A stretch of 64,000 nt of DNA from Demequina sp. NBRC 110052 (GCF_002090075.1 NZ_BBRI01000002.1:682001-746000), one strand, 5' to 3'; numbered from the stretch's first letter, positions 26,144 through 35,231 are shown. Translations and numbers: made by a program. The notes: generated from the sequence alone by a model not told the origin.

Positions 26144-26704
26144 ATGCGCATCGGCATCATCGTCGGCTCCATCGCCGCCAGCTCCATCAACCGCAAGGTC
26201 GCGAACGTCGTCGCGTCGCTACTGCCCGAGGACGCCGAGGTCTCGTTCCTCGACTTCTCCGAGCTCCCCTTCTACAACTACGAGCTCGACGGCGACTTCC
26301 CGCAGGTCGGCCGCGACTGGAAGGACTCGATCGAGGCCCAGGACGGCATCATCATCCTCACCCCGGAGTACTCGCGCTCGATCCCCGGCGTGCTCAAGAA
26401 CGCGCTCGACTGGTCGGCCCGCCCCTGGGGCCAGGGCTCCTTCAACGGCAAGGCCGTCGCCGTCATGGGCGCCTCGATCGGCGCATCGGGCACCGCGATG
26501 GCGCAGCAGCACCTGCGCAACATCCTCGCCCACTTCAACGCGAACGTCATGGGCCAGCCCGAGACGTTCTTCCACTTCAACCCCGACGCGTTCGGCGCCG
26601 ACGGCTCGCTCCAGGACGAGGTTTCGCTCGCCGTGCTGACGAACTTCGCGAACGCGTCCGCCGCGCACTTCTCCGCCCACGCGAAGGTCGCCGCGAGCGC
26701 GTAG
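26144..26704 (+). CDS. NAD(P)H-dependent FMN-reductase-like flavoprotein 2
   Basis: A 186-aa protein; ATG at 26144 behind AGGAGG. FMN phosphate loop: IGIIVGSIAASSINRKVANV. Flavin-binding LTPEYSRSIPGVLKNALDWS and GKAVAVMGASIGASGTAMAQ are complete, so this copy looks more canonical than its neighbour. It probably reduces quinones or FMN with NAD(P)H in the cytosol. It is monocistronic, with a palindrome pair upstream and a perfect terminator downstream. Confidence 0.88.
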   Translation: MRIGIIVGSIAASSINRKVANVVASLLPEDAEVSFLDFSELPFYNYELDGDFPQVGRDWKDSIEAQDGIIILTPEYSRSIPGVLKNALDWSARPWGQGSFNGKAVAVMGASIGASGTAMAQQHLRNILAHFNANVMGQPETFFHFNPDAFGADGSLQDEVSLAVLTNFANASAAHFSAHAKVAASA

Positions 26705-26782
26705 CATCCCTCCCAGAGGCATCCTCCCCCCATCGAGATGCCTCCGAGCCGACCGGCCGCCCCCCTTCGTGCCGGTAGGGCC

Positions 26783-26818
26783 CACGAGGCCCGTCGGGAA
26801 TCTCCGACGGGCCTCGTG
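26783..26818. terminator. strong terminator hairpin
   Basis: Perfect 15-bp stem CACGAGGCCCGTCGG / CCGACGGGCCTCGTG with a 6-nt loop and CCTTGTCTG tail. It ends only 13 nt before the photolyase ATG. Confidence 0.85.
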
Positions 26819-26831
26819 CCTTGTCTGGGGC

Positions 26832-28202
26832 ATGGAACTCTGGTGGGCGCGCCGTGACCTGCGGCTCCACGACAACCCCGCGTTGCTCGCGGCGCAGGCC
26901 GACGGCTCGGCGGCCGCAGTGTTCGCGTGGACGCCCGCGCTCCACTTCTGGTCGGGCAGGCGCCGCGCGCATCTCGCTCGCGTGCTGTGGAGCCTGTGTG
27001 AGGACTCCGGCGGCGCGCTCGCCGTGCGCAAGGGATCGGCGCCCGACGCGGTGGTCACCGCCGCGCGCCAGGCCGACGCGTCTGTCGTGTGGGCCTCGCA
27101 GGAGTACAGTCCCGCAGGAGTGAGCGAGCAGGACGCGGTGCGCGCCGCCCTGGAAGCCGACGGGCGAGAGCTGCGCTTCGTGGGCAGCCCCTACGCCGTC
27201 GCGCCCGGCCGTGTCACCAAGTCGGACGGCAGCGAGTACAAGGTGTTCACGCCGTACTCGCACGCGTGGCGTGACCACGGGTGGCGGGCACCCGCGCAGT
27301 GCGCCGACCCGGATCTGCTCCGCCCCCTCCCGCCCGCCGGGCCCACGGGGTCCGACGCCGCAGCATCGGACGTTTCGCTGGACCTGCAGGCCGCCCACGG
27401 CGACGCCGAGGATCCCCTCGCCATGCGCCACGAGTTCCGCGAGAGCCAGGTGCTCGAGGACCTTCGCGCGTACGTGGACGGCGACCTCGCCCGCTACGCG
27501 GTTGAACGGGACCGGCCCGACTTGGACAGCACCTCGCACCTGTCCGTCCCGCTCGCGTTCGGGCAGATCCACCCACGCACGATCCTCGCCGCGACCGGCG
27601 CGGTCCGCTCCGACGCGGCGCGCGTGCTCGAATCCGAGCTCGCCTGGCGCGAATTCCACGCCGATGTGCTGTGGCACCACCCCCGCGCGCAGCGCGAGTC
27701 CCTCACGCCCGTGATGGCGGACGGCGCATGGCTCACCGGACGCGAGGCCGACGAGGCGTTCCGTGCCTGGCGGCTCGGCGAGACCGGCTTCCCTCTCGTG
27801 GACGCAGGCATGCGGCAGCTGGCCGCCACGGGCACCATGCACAACCGGGTCCGGATGGTCGTCGCGAGCTTCCTCGTGAAGGACCTGCACCTGCCCTGGC
27901 AGCGCGGAGCCGACCACTTCCGCCGCGCGCTGCTGGATTACGACCACGCACAGAACCAGCTCAACTGGCAGTGGGTCGCGGGCACCGGGCGCGATGCCGC
28001 GCCGTTCTTCCGCATCTTCAACCCCACCGCACAGGCGGAGCGGTTCGACCCCGAGCGCCGCTACGTGCAGCGCTGGATCCCCGAACTGGACACGCCCGGC
28101 TACCCGCTGCCGATGCTCGACCACAAGGCCGAGCGGGAGGTCGCCCTCGCCGCACACCGCGCGGCACGCGGCGAGCGCAGCGGTACGCGCTCGCAGAAGT
28201 GA
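26832..28202 (+). CDS. phr: deoxyribodipyrimidine photolyase (class I)
   Basis: A 456-aa FAD blue-light DNA repair enzyme that splits cyclobutane dimers. N-terminal Rossmann part: LWWARRDLRLHDNPALLAAQ. FAD-domain motifs: LAWREFHADVLWHHP, TGFPLVDAGMRQLAATG, NRVRMVVASFLVKDLHLPW, and GRDAAPFFRIFNPTAQAERF then RRYVQRWIPEL. Length fits class I CPD photolyases. ATG at 26832 has no ribosome site and begins 13 nt after a terminator hairpin, so its promoter must overlap that hairpin or the start may differ. The stop codon lies inside a palindrome (28197-28261). Confidence 0.92.
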   Translation: MELWWARRDLRLHDNPALLAAQADGSAAAVFAWTPALHFWSGRRRAHLARVLWSLCEDSGGALAVRKGSAPDAVVTAARQADASVVWASQEYSPAGVSEQDAVRAALEADGRELRFVGSPYAVAPGRVTKSDGSEYKVFTPYSHAWRDHGWRAPAQCADPDLLRPLPPAGPTGSDAAASDVSLDLQAAHGDAEDPLAMRHEFRESQVLEDLRAYVDGDLARYAVERDRPDLDSTSHLSVPLAFGQIHPRTILAATGAVRSDAARVLESELAWREFHADVLWHHPRAQRESLTPVMADGAWLTGREADEAFRAWRLGETGFPLVDAGMRQLAATGTMHNRVRMVVASFLVKDLHLPWQRGADHFRRALLDYDHAQNQLNWQWVAGTGRDAAPFFRIFNPTAQAERFDPERRYVQRWIPELDTPGYPLPMLDHKAEREVALAAHRAARGERSGTRSQK

Positions 28203-28261
28203 CGGCTCAACTGCACACGCATGTGCTCGCCACGCAGTTCTGCGGCGCCTGACCGTCACTT
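28197..28261. repeat. palindrome at the photolyase 3' end
   Basis: Outer arms AAGTGACGG (28197-28205) / CCGTCACTT (28253-28261) and inner AACTGC / GCAGTT. It includes the photolyase stop codon and probably acts as a terminator. Confidence 0.6.
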
Positions 28262-28331
28262 GCGCGCGGGGGGCCTAGCGGCGCGCTCATCCACCCGGCG
28301 CGTCGCGGACATTTCAGGGCAATCGCCGCCG

Positions 28332-28375
28332 AAGTGTGGCGTGCGTCACACTTCCGGCGAGTTTTTCGTTACTTT
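28332..28375 (+). promoter_or_regulatory. DUF1801 promoter region with AAGTGTG palindrome
   Basis: Perfect arms AAGTGTG (28332-28338) / CACACTT (28347-28353), followed by a -10 box TACTTT (28370-28375) that is 6 nt before the ATG. The palindrome covers the expected -35 position, as an operator would. Confidence 0.5.
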
Positions 28376-28381
28376 GGTGTC

Positions 28382-28753
28382 ATGGCGACGAACGAGGTGG
28401 ATACCTGGATGGCCAGGTACGACAACCCGATGCGCGACGTCGTCCAGCGCGTGCGCCTCATCATCCTCGCGAGCGATGACCGCCTCGACGAGTGCATCAA
28501 GTGGAAGACCCCGACCTTCACGTACAAGGGCAACCTGGCGAGCTTCTTCCCCAACTCGACCGTGCACGCGACACTCATGTTCCACCACGGCGCACTCATT
28601 CCAGGCCGCTACCCGCACCTCGAAGGCTCCGGCAAGGAGGCGCGCGTGATGCGCATCGCCTCGATCGCTGAGGCCGAGCACTACCGTGACGAGCTCGGCG
28701 CCATCGTGCACAGCTGGATCACGTGGCGCGACATGATCGAGAAGACCGCCTGA
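28382..28753 (+). CDS. DUF1801 (YdhG-like) protein
   Basis: A 123-aa protein. It begins MATNEVDTWMARYDNPMRDV; the central DECIKWKTPTFTYKGNLASF matches the signature region of DUF1801 proteins, with further RVMRIASIAEAEHYRDELGA. No signal or membrane segment. The family has a YjbR/CyaY-like fold and no proven activity. ATG at 28382 is 6 nt past a -10 box (leaderless). Convergent with the dehydrogenase gene, 7 nt apart, with no room for a classic terminator between them. Confidence 0.85.
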   Translation: MATNEVDTWMARYDNPMRDVVQRVRLIILASDDRLDECIKWKTPTFTYKGNLASFFPNSTVHATLMFHHGALIPGRYPHLEGSGKEARVMRIASIAEAEHYRDELGAIVHSWITWRDMIEKTA

Positions 28754-28760
28754 GCGCTCG

Positions 28761-29717
28761 TCACGCACCCGGAGCGACGGCACCCGTCATCACGGCGTTC
28801 ACTGGCTGCTCACCTGCGCGCAGCGCCGCGATTTGCCGGTGCACCAGATCCGTGTAGCGACGATTCGTCAGCACCTCGAAGCCTGCGATGTGCGGAAGCA
28901 CGAGACAGTGCGGGGCGGACCACAGCGGGTGACCCTCAGGCAGCGGCTCGGGATCAGTCACGTCGAGCGCGGCGTGCAGGCGGCCCGACTCGAGCTCGGC
29001 CAGCAGGGCGTCCGTGTCCACGACGCGACCGCGGCCCACATTGATCAGGAGCGCACCGTCGGGCATCGCCGCAAGAAACCGTGCATCGACGAGGCGGTCG
29101 GTCGACTCGTCGTGGGGCGTGACGATGATGACCAGGTCGAATCCGGGCAGCAGCCCGAGCAAGTCGCGCGACGCGTGCACGGTCGTACCGTCGGGGGCCG
29201 TGCGCGCGGACCGTGCCACACCCTCCACGTGAACCTCGCACGCGCGCAGCCGCTGGGCGATCGCCTGCCCGATCGAGCCGTAACCCACGATCAGCGCCCG
29301 CGAGTCAGCGAGCGGCGGAGCCCACGGGTCCTTCTCCCACACGCCGCGCCGCTGCGCGTCGATGAACTGCGGCAGGCGCCGGCGCGACGCGAGAGCCATG
29401 GCAAGGGTCATCTCCGCCACGCGCGTGTCGTGCACGCCGCGCGCGTTCGCGAGGGTCACGCCTTCGGGCACCAGGTGGGCGACGTGCTCGAAGCCCGCTG
29501 AGGGGATCTGGATGACCTTGAGCGAGGAGCACTGCGCGAGCCGTCCGTACGCCTTGCGACCGCCGACCAGATGCGCGAGGCACGCCAGCTCGATGCGCTC
29601 GCGCTCCTCCTCGGGGACCTCCTCGAGCGCAGGGTCCCACAGGACCACGCGCACGTCGTCGCCCACCTCCCCCAGCGCATCCGCGACGGCCTGGTCGGGT
29701 ACGGCGACGGTGATCAT
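28761..29717 (-). CDS. D-isomer-specific 2-hydroxyacid dehydrogenase
   Basis: A 318-aa NAD-dependent enzyme. Rossmann motif: ALIVGYGSIGQAIAQRLRAC. The catalytic region has INVGRGRVVDTDALLAELES (Arg), DVTDPEPLPEGHPLWSAPHC (Glu) and LVLPHIAGFEVLTNRRY (His). Substrate could be glyoxylate, hydroxypyruvate or another 2-oxo acid; sequence does not decide. ATG at 29717 is 6 nt after CAGACT, suggesting a leaderless transcript. Monocistronic. Confidence 0.88.
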   Translation of the reverse strand: MITVAVPDQAVADALGEVGDDVRVVLWDPALEEVPEEERERIELACLAHLVGGRKAYGRLAQCSSLKVIQIPSAGFEHVAHLVPEGVTLANARGVHDTRVAEMTLAMALASRRRLPQFIDAQRRGVWEKDPWAPPLADSRALIVGYGSIGQAIAQRLRACEVHVEGVARSARTAPDGTTVHASRDLLGLLPGFDLVIIVTPHDESTDRLVDARFLAAMPDGALLINVGRGRVVDTDALLAELESGRLHAALDVTDPEPLPEGHPLWSAPHCLVLPHIAGFEVLTNRRYTDLVHRQIAALRAGEQPVNAVMTGAVAPGA

Positions 29718-29789
29718 GCGGCCAGTCTGGCACGCCCTCTCCGCGGGCCGCGAGCACCGTTCTGCCAGCCGTGTGGCGCCGCCAGCGGG

Positions 29790-31046
29790 CTACGCGGCGG
29801 ACCGCAGATCGGCGATGAGCGCGCCGAACGCCGCCGGCCGGCGCAGGAGCGGTAGGAAGCACACCTCGGCCGCGCCGATGAGCTGCGCCCGGGCCCCGAG
29901 AGTGGCCCGCGCGATGCGCATGCCCTGGGTCACCTCGGCGAATGAGTCAGCCTCGACCGCCGCGTCGAGGATCTCGGGAGCGAGCGAATACAGCGAACCG
30001 AGGAAGCCCCCCAGCACCACGAGGTCGGGATTGAACACCGACGCGAGGTCGCTGATGGTCGAGGCGACAGCCGTGAGCTGCCGCCTCACCTCGGCCCGCA
30101 CGCGCGGCACCTCGGAGTGGTGATCGAGTACTCGGTCCAGGTCGGCGAGCGCGACCGAGCGCTCTCCCGTCGCCGCGACGAGCCGTGCGAGGTTCACCTC
30201 GGTCTCGAGGCAACCGATGCGACCGCAGTGGCACGCCTTCGAGGCCCCGGGCAGGCGCGTGTGCCCGAACTCGGCCGCGAACCCGTCGCGGCCCCGCAGC
30301 ATCGCACCGCCCACGACCGCGCCGCCGCCGATGCCCGACGCGTTTCCGTGCAGATACACCAGGTTGCGCTCCCCGCGCCCGACGCCGAAGACAGTCTCCG
30401 CGACAGTCGCCACGCGCGCGTCGTTGCGCACTTCGACAGGCAGATCGAGCGCCGCGTGCAGCTCGTCTCCGAGCGCGCGATTCGACCAGTCGAGGTGGGG
30501 CGCGCGCACCACGACTCCGCCCTCGGCGCGCACGAGCGCCGGCACCGCCACGCCTGCGCCCACGACGACGGTCCCGCGCGGCACCACGGTGCGCGCCTCG
30601 TCGAGCATCTCGCGCGAGAGCTCGACCGTGTCGGCGATGCTCGGGGCGCGCGACAGGTCCCGCCTCACCGACGTCTTGACGGACCCACCGAGGCCTACGA
30701 GCGCGAGCGTGATGCCATCGAGGTCGGGGTGGATCGCCGCCGCCACGATGTCGTCCTTGGGGTAGACGAGCGGGCTCGGACGGCCGCGCCCCGTGTGCTC
30801 GGACGGCAGCACCTCGTACAGCAGGCCGCTCGCCTCCAGCTCGGCCACCACGGACAGGACCGTCGAACGGTTCAGACCCGACGAGCGGGTCAGTTCCGCG
30901 CGTGACGATCCCGGCCCGTGGTGCACCGAGGTGAGGATGGTCGCGAGATTGTGCCGACGCGTCGCGTCGAGCCCGCTTCCCTTGCCTGCGGCGAGGGACT
31001 GCGACGTGGCCCTGCGCGATCCGCTCGATCGGTGCGCATCCGCCAC
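29790..31046 (-). CDS. ROK family transcriptional regulator of the sugar operon
   Basis: A 418-aa regulator; GTG at 31046. N-terminal winged helix: RRHNLATILTSVHHGPGSSR, AELTRSSGLNRSTVLSVVAE. The ROK domain has GVAVPALVRAEGGVVVRAPH, VYLHGNASGIGGGAVVGG and the zinc motif GHTRLPGASKACHCGRIGCL. It is the last gene of chvE-mmsAB, 22 nt after mmsB. ROK repressors of this layout commonly respond to xylose or glucose; here the neighbours suggest xylose. Likely operators are the palindromes in 35249-35430. Confidence 0.9.
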   Translation of the reverse strand: MADAHRSSGSRRATSQSLAAGKGSGLDATRRHNLATILTSVHHGPGSSRAELTRSSGLNRSTVLSVVAELEASGLLYEVLPSEHTGRGRPSPLVYPKDDIVAAAIHPDLDGITLALVGLGGSVKTSVRRDLSRAPSIADTVELSREMLDEARTVVPRGTVVVGAGVAVPALVRAEGGVVVRAPHLDWSNRALGDELHAALDLPVEVRNDARVATVAETVFGVGRGERNLVYLHGNASGIGGGAVVGGAMLRGRDGFAAEFGHTRLPGASKACHCGRIGCLETEVNLARLVAATGERSVALADLDRVLDHHSEVPRVRAEVRRQLTAVASTISDLASVFNPDLVVLGGFLGSLYSLAPEILDAAVEADSFAEVTQGMRIARATLGARAQLIGAAEVCFLPLLRRPAAFGALIADLRSAA

Positions 31047-31068
31047 GTCGATCAGCCCCTTCCTGCCA

Positions 31069-32268
31069 TCAGCGAGAACCGGCCCGCTGACGGTTGATGA
31101 TGTCGAAGGCTACCGCTGCGAGCAGCACCAGACCCTTCAGCACCTGCTGCCACGCCGAGTCGACGCTCATGATCGACAGACCCTGGTTCAGGACGCCCAT
31201 GATGAGCGCACCGATGACGGTGCCGGAGATCCGCCCGACGCCTCCCTGGACGGCCGCACCGCCGATGAACACGGCGGCGATCGCGTCGAGCTCATAGAAG
31301 TTGCCTGCGGACGAGACTGCAGAGCCGGCACGCGACGTCGTCACGATCGCCGCGATCGACGCGAGCACGCCGATGTTGACGAAGATGAAGAAGTCGACCC
31401 ACCGGGTCTTCACGCCGGACATCATGGCCGCGAAGCGGTTGCCGCCCATGGCGTACACGTGGCGACCGAAGACCGTACGGTTGAGCACGAACGAGAACAC
31501 CAGCACGAGCACGCCCAGGAGCAGCAGCACGTAGGGCGTGCCGTTGTACGAGGCGAGCAGGTACGCGAAGTAGAGCATCGCCGCGACCACGGCGACGGAC
31601 TTGCCGATGAAGACGGCGCGGGGCTCGCGCGTGAGGCCGCGCGCCTTGCGCTTCGCACGCGCACGCGTCTGGGACAGCACGAAGCCGACTCCGGCCAGCA
31701 CGCCGAGCAGCATCGTGAGGATGTCGACGCTGCCCATGGAGCCCAGGAACCCGGGCACCCAGCGCGAGCCGATGGCCACGAACGACGAGGGCAGACCGCC
31801 GATGGTGCCACCGGTCAGCAGGATGATCGCCAGGCCGCGGAAGATGAGCATTCCCGCCAGCGTGACGATGAACGCCGGCACTTTGACGAATGCCACCCAG
31901 AAGCCCTGCCACGCCCCCACGAGGGCTCCGACGAGGAGCGCGATGAGGATCGCAGCCCATACGGGCATGCCCCATTGGTCCATCGCGAGCGCGACGATCG
32001 CACCGATCATTGCTACCAGCGAGCCGACCGACAGGTCGATGTGCCCGGCGATGATGACCATCACCATGCCGATCGCGAGGATCACCACGTACGCGTTCTG
32101 GCTGATGAGGTTGTTCGGGTTGCCACCGGACAGCAGTCGGCCGCCCGTGAGCACCTGGAAGATCAACACGATGGCGATGAACGCTCCCAGCAGTCCATAG
32201 TCACGCGCGTTGATGTTGAGACCGCGCATGCGGTCCTTGAGCGACTTCGTCGCCACGTCGGCAGCCAT
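31069..32268 (-). CDS. mmsB: multiple-monosaccharide ABC transporter permease
   Basis: A 399-aa permease with about ten membrane spans. ATG at 32268 overlaps the last base of the mmsA stop codon (TGATG). Family hallmarks: MVMVIIAGHIDLSVGSLVAM, FVKVPAFIVTLAGMLIFRGL, NRTVFGRHVYAMGGNRFAAM, and the C-terminal GRISGTVIGALIMGVLNQGL. The length of about 400 and the mid-protein insertion (residues about 196-225) fit MmsB/GguB rather than shorter XylH/RbsC permeases. Partners: ChvE and MmsA. Confidence 0.92.
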   Translation of the reverse strand: MAADVATKSLKDRMRGLNINARDYGLLGAFIAIVLIFQVLTGGRLLSGGNPNNLISQNAYVVILAIGMVMVIIAGHIDLSVGSLVAMIGAIVALAMDQWGMPVWAAILIALLVGALVGAWQGFWVAFVKVPAFIVTLAGMLIFRGLAIILLTGGTIGGLPSSFVAIGSRWVPGFLGSMGSVDILTMLLGVLAGVGFVLSQTRARAKRKARGLTREPRAVFIGKSVAVVAAMLYFAYLLASYNGTPYVLLLLGVLVLVFSFVLNRTVFGRHVYAMGGNRFAAMMSGVKTRWVDFFIFVNIGVLASIAAIVTTSRAGSAVSSAGNFYELDAIAAVFIGGAAVQGGVGRISGTVIGALIMGVLNQGLSIMSVDSAWQQVLKGLVLLAAVAFDIINRQRAGSR

Positions 32269-33797
32269 CAGTTCTCTCCCACAGTCATGAGTTGCATCAG
32301 TCGTTCCTGAGTCGCGTCCTCGCGGAGCACATCGCCGGTGATGCGCCCCTCCGCGATGGTGTAGATGCGATCGCACATCCCGAGCAGCTCAGGCAGCTCG
32401 GAGGAGATCATCACGACGGCCTTGCCCTGGGCGGCGAGGTCGTTGATGATCCCGTAGATCTCGTACTTGGCGCCCACATCGACGCCACGGGTCGGCTCAT
32501 CGAGGATGAGCACGTCGGGCGAGGTGTGGAGCCACTTCGAGAGGACCACCTTCTGCTGGTTGCCTCCCGAGAGGGTGCCGACCACGCGCGACACGGTGTC
32601 CGTCTTGATGTTGAGCGCGGTACGGAAGCGCTCGGCCACGTCGTTCTCGTCATGAAGGTCGATGACCCCGTACTTGGATACGGCGTGCAGGTTCGCGCCG
32701 GTGATGTTCGCCGCCACCGACGCGATGAGGTTGAGGCCGTAGCGCTTGCGGTCCTCGGTCACGTAGGCGATGCCGTTCCCGATCGCCTCCTCGACGGTGC
32801 GCGTGGACACGGGCTTGCCGTGATGGAACACCGACCCGGAGATGTGCTTGCCGTACTGGCGCCCGAAGAGGCTCATGGCGAGCTCGGTGCGACCGGCTCC
32901 CATGAGCCCGGCGAAGCCCACGATCTCGCCCGCGCGCACGGTGAAGGAGGCGCCGTCGACGACCTTGCGGCTCGTATCGACCGGGTGATACGCGGTCCAG
33001 TCCTCGACTCGGAAGACCTCGTCCCCGATGTGCGGCTCGCGCGGCGGGTAGAGGTTGTCGAGCGGGCGCCCCACCATGGAGCGGATCATCCGCTGCTCGG
33101 TGTTGTCCTTGTCCGTCATGCGGAAGTCGTCGACCGTCTCGCCGTCACGGATGACCGTGATGGAGTCCGAGATCGAGCGGATCTCGGACAGCTTGTGGGA
33201 GATGATGATGCTCGTGATGCCGTGCTCGCGCAGGCCGCGCAGCAGGTCGAGCAGGTGCGCCGAGTCGTCGTCGTTGAGCGCGGCGGTCGGCTCGTCGAGG
33301 ATGAGCAGCTTCACATCCTTGGAGAGTGCCTTGGCGATCTCGACGAGCTGCTGCTTGCCGACGCCCAGATGCATGATGGGGGTGTCGGCGTCGTCCTTGA
33401 GTCCCACGCGGTCGAGCAGTGCCTGGGCCTGCTCGTGGGTGTCGTGCCAGTCGATCACGCCGCGGCTGGCGCGCTCGTTGCCGAGGAAGATGTTCTCCGC
33501 GATCGACAGGTAGGGCGAGAGCGCCAGCTCCTGGTGGATGATCACGATGCCCGCGTCCTCGGAGTCGTTGATGGAGCGGAACTCCACCGGCGACCCGTCG
33601 AACTCGATGCTGCCCTCGAAGGTGCCGTGGGGGTAGACGCCCGAGAGAACCTTCATCAGGGTGGACTTGCCTGCGCCGTTCTCGCCGCAGATCCCGTGCA
33701 CCTCGCCGCGCCGGACCTCGAGCGAGACGCCGTCCAGCGCCCTGACCCCGGAGAACTCCTTCACGATGTCGCGCATCGTGAGGATCACGTCCGTCAT
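32268..33797 (-). CDS. mmsA: multiple-monosaccharide ABC transporter ATPase
   Basis: A 509-aa tandem ATPase; ATG at 33797 behind AAAGGA. First cassette: Walker A ICGENGAGKSTLMKVL, then SGVYPHGTFEGSIEFDG, IVIIHQELALSPYLSIAENI and Walker B LLILDEPTAALN. Second cassette: VGTLSGGNQQKVVLSKWL and VLILDEPTRGVDVGAKYEIY; the second Walker A is degenerate (GLMGAGRTE), as is usual for sugar ABC ATPases. The SGVYPHG and FLGNERA stretches are characteristic of MmsA/GguA. Confidence 0.93.
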   Translation of the reverse strand: MTDVILTMRDIVKEFSGVRALDGVSLEVRRGEVHGICGENGAGKSTLMKVLSGVYPHGTFEGSIEFDGSPVEFRSINDSEDAGIVIIHQELALSPYLSIAENIFLGNERASRGVIDWHDTHEQAQALLDRVGLKDDADTPIMHLGVGKQQLVEIAKALSKDVKLLILDEPTAALNDDDSAHLLDLLRGLREHGITSIIISHKLSEIRSISDSITVIRDGETVDDFRMTDKDNTEQRMIRSMVGRPLDNLYPPREPHIGDEVFRVEDWTAYHPVDTSRKVVDGASFTVRAGEIVGFAGLMGAGRTELAMSLFGRQYGKHISGSVFHHGKPVSTRTVEEAIGNGIAYVTEDRKRYGLNLIASVAANITGANLHAVSKYGVIDLHDENDVAERFRTALNIKTDTVSRVVGTLSGGNQQKVVLSKWLHTSPDVLILDEPTRGVDVGAKYEIYGIINDLAAQGKAVVMISSELPELLGMCDRIYTIAEGRITGDVLREDATQERLMQLMTVGEN

Positions 33798-33845
33798 CGC
33801 ATTCCTTTCTCGAATGAGTGGAGGATCCGCACGACCGTGCCGTGG

Positions 33846-33885
33846 CGCTGCGGTGGTGACCGCGAGGGCGGTCACCACCGCAGCG
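33846..33885. terminator. perfect 18-bp hairpin between chvE and mmsA
   Basis: CGCTGCGGTGGTGACCGC / GCGGTCACCACCGCAGCG with loop GAGG, in the 114-nt gap. No U-tract follows, so it may act as a partial terminator or as a 3' stabiliser giving more binding protein than ATPase and permease. Confidence 0.7.
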
Positions 33886-33911
33886 GTGATCAGCGGATCA
33901 GTCGGATGTGC

Positions 33912-35045
33912 TTAGAGACCGACGTCCTCGGGCTTGAGGAAGCCGGAGTCGATCAGCTTCGACTGGACGGTGTCAGCGGTGACGACCTCCGGGGTGATGA
34001 GGTACGACGGCACGACCTTCACGCCGTTGTCGTAGGTCTCCGTGTCGTTGACCTCGGGCTCGTCGCCGGCGATGATCGACTGGATCATCATCTGGACGCG
34101 CTCACCCAGCAGGCGGGTGTCCTTCCAGACCGTCATGGACTGCTCGCCCGCAAGGATCTGCGAGACCGCGGCCTTGTCGCCGTCCTGGCCCGTGAGGACC
34201 GGGAAGTCGTCGGCGGTGTAGCCGGTGGTGCGCAGCGCCTGGGCGATGCCGACCGCGAGCGAGTCGTTCGGCGACAGCACCACATCGACCTTCTCGCCGC
34301 CCGTGTAGAACGAGCTGAGGCGGTTTTCCATCTCGGCCTGGGCGTCGTCCGAGCCCCAGCCGAGGATGCCGATGGACTGCCAGTCGTCGACCGAGGCCGG
34401 AGCCTTGCCCGACGGCGTGACGAGCTGACCCGAGTCGACGTACTGGCTCAGCACGTCCCACGCGCCCGCGAAGAAGAACTTCGCGTTGTTGTCGTCGGGG
34501 CTGCCGGCGAAGGGCTCGAAGTTGTACGGGCCCTCGCCGTCGGCGAGACCGAGCTGGTCCTCGATGAACTCGCCCTGCAGGGTGCCGACCGAGTAGTTGT
34601 CGAAGGTCGCGTAGTAGTCGACGTTCGGCGAGCCGTTGATGAGGCGGTCGTACGCGATGACGGTGGCGTCGGCGGCCGCGGCCTCCTCGAGCACCGGACC
34701 CAGCGTCGTGCCATCGATCGAGGCGATGACCAGGATGTTGGCGCCGTTGGCGACCATGTTCTGGATCTGCGAGATCTGCTGGTCGGTCTCGTTGTCGGCG
34801 TACTGCAGGTCGACGGTGCAGCCGTCGCCCTCGAGCAGCGCCTTGAGGCCCTCGCCGTCGTTGATCCAACGCTCGAGGCTGCGGGTCGGCATCGCGATGC
34901 CGACGTTGCAGTCGGCGCTGGCCGCTGGCGTGTCACCGGTCGGGGTGGCGCTGCCGTCGTCGGCCGGATCGCTCGAGCAGGCGGCGAGCGAGACGGTCAG
35001 GGCGCTGATGCCCACCGTCGCCGCGAGAAGGTGTCGCATGTTCAT
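33912..35045 (-). CDS. chvE: multiple-monosaccharide-binding lipoprotein ChvE-like
   Basis: A 377-aa lipoprotein; ATG at 35045 with AAGGA about 10 nt upstream (a second ATG is at 35039). Signal MRHLLAATVGISALTVSLAAC ends in lipobox SLAAC. The mature domain is ChvE-like: VGIAMPTRSLERWINDGEGL, LQYADNETDQQISQIQNMVA, VIASIDGTTLGPVLEEAAAA, and AYDRLINGSPNVDYYATFDN. ChvE proteins bind several aldoses including xylose, arabinose, glucose and galactose. First gene of the operon chvE-mmsA-mmsB-ROK, divergent from xylA. Confidence 0.93.
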   Translation of the reverse strand: MNMRHLLAATVGISALTVSLAACSSDPADDGSATPTGDTPAASADCNVGIAMPTRSLERWINDGEGLKALLEGDGCTVDLQYADNETDQQISQIQNMVANGANILVIASIDGTTLGPVLEEAAAADATVIAYDRLINGSPNVDYYATFDNYSVGTLQGEFIEDQLGLADGEGPYNFEPFAGSPDDNNAKFFFAGAWDVLSQYVDSGQLVTPSGKAPASVDDWQSIGILGWGSDDAQAEMENRLSSFYTGGEKVDVVLSPNDSLAVGIAQALRTTGYTADDFPVLTGQDGDKAAVSQILAGEQSMTVWKDTRLLGERVQMMIQSIIAGDEPEVNDTETYDNGVKVVPSYLITPEVVTADTVQSKLIDSGFLKPEDVGL

Positions 35046-35231
35046 GCGGGTGGTGTCCTTTCCTTGCGTGCCCTCAGGCACTTCACTCGGTTGCGCGACC
35101 CCCGGGCGCGGCGGGTTCTCCTGTGAACCCGGCGTGGCGTGAGCCGCCGTGTGTGAAGTCGGACCTGTTGGTGGAGGTTGTGCAGGCCGGGCGCCGCTGC
35201 GTTGCGACGCCGTACCCCCTGGCCTCACCTC

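Noticed and set aside
31069-35045. Naming the sugar transporter xylFGH
   Set aside because: The binding protein (AMPTRSLERW, YDRLINGSPNVDYYATFDN), ATPase (SGVYPHG) and permease length match the ChvE-MmsA-MmsB family better than XylFGH.
32292-35126. Very long open frame antisense to chvE-mmsA (over 900 codons)
   Set aside because: High-GC codon bias makes stop codons rare on the opposite strand; the sense genes have strong family motifs and the antisense product is Arg/Asp/Val-rich with no recognisable domain.
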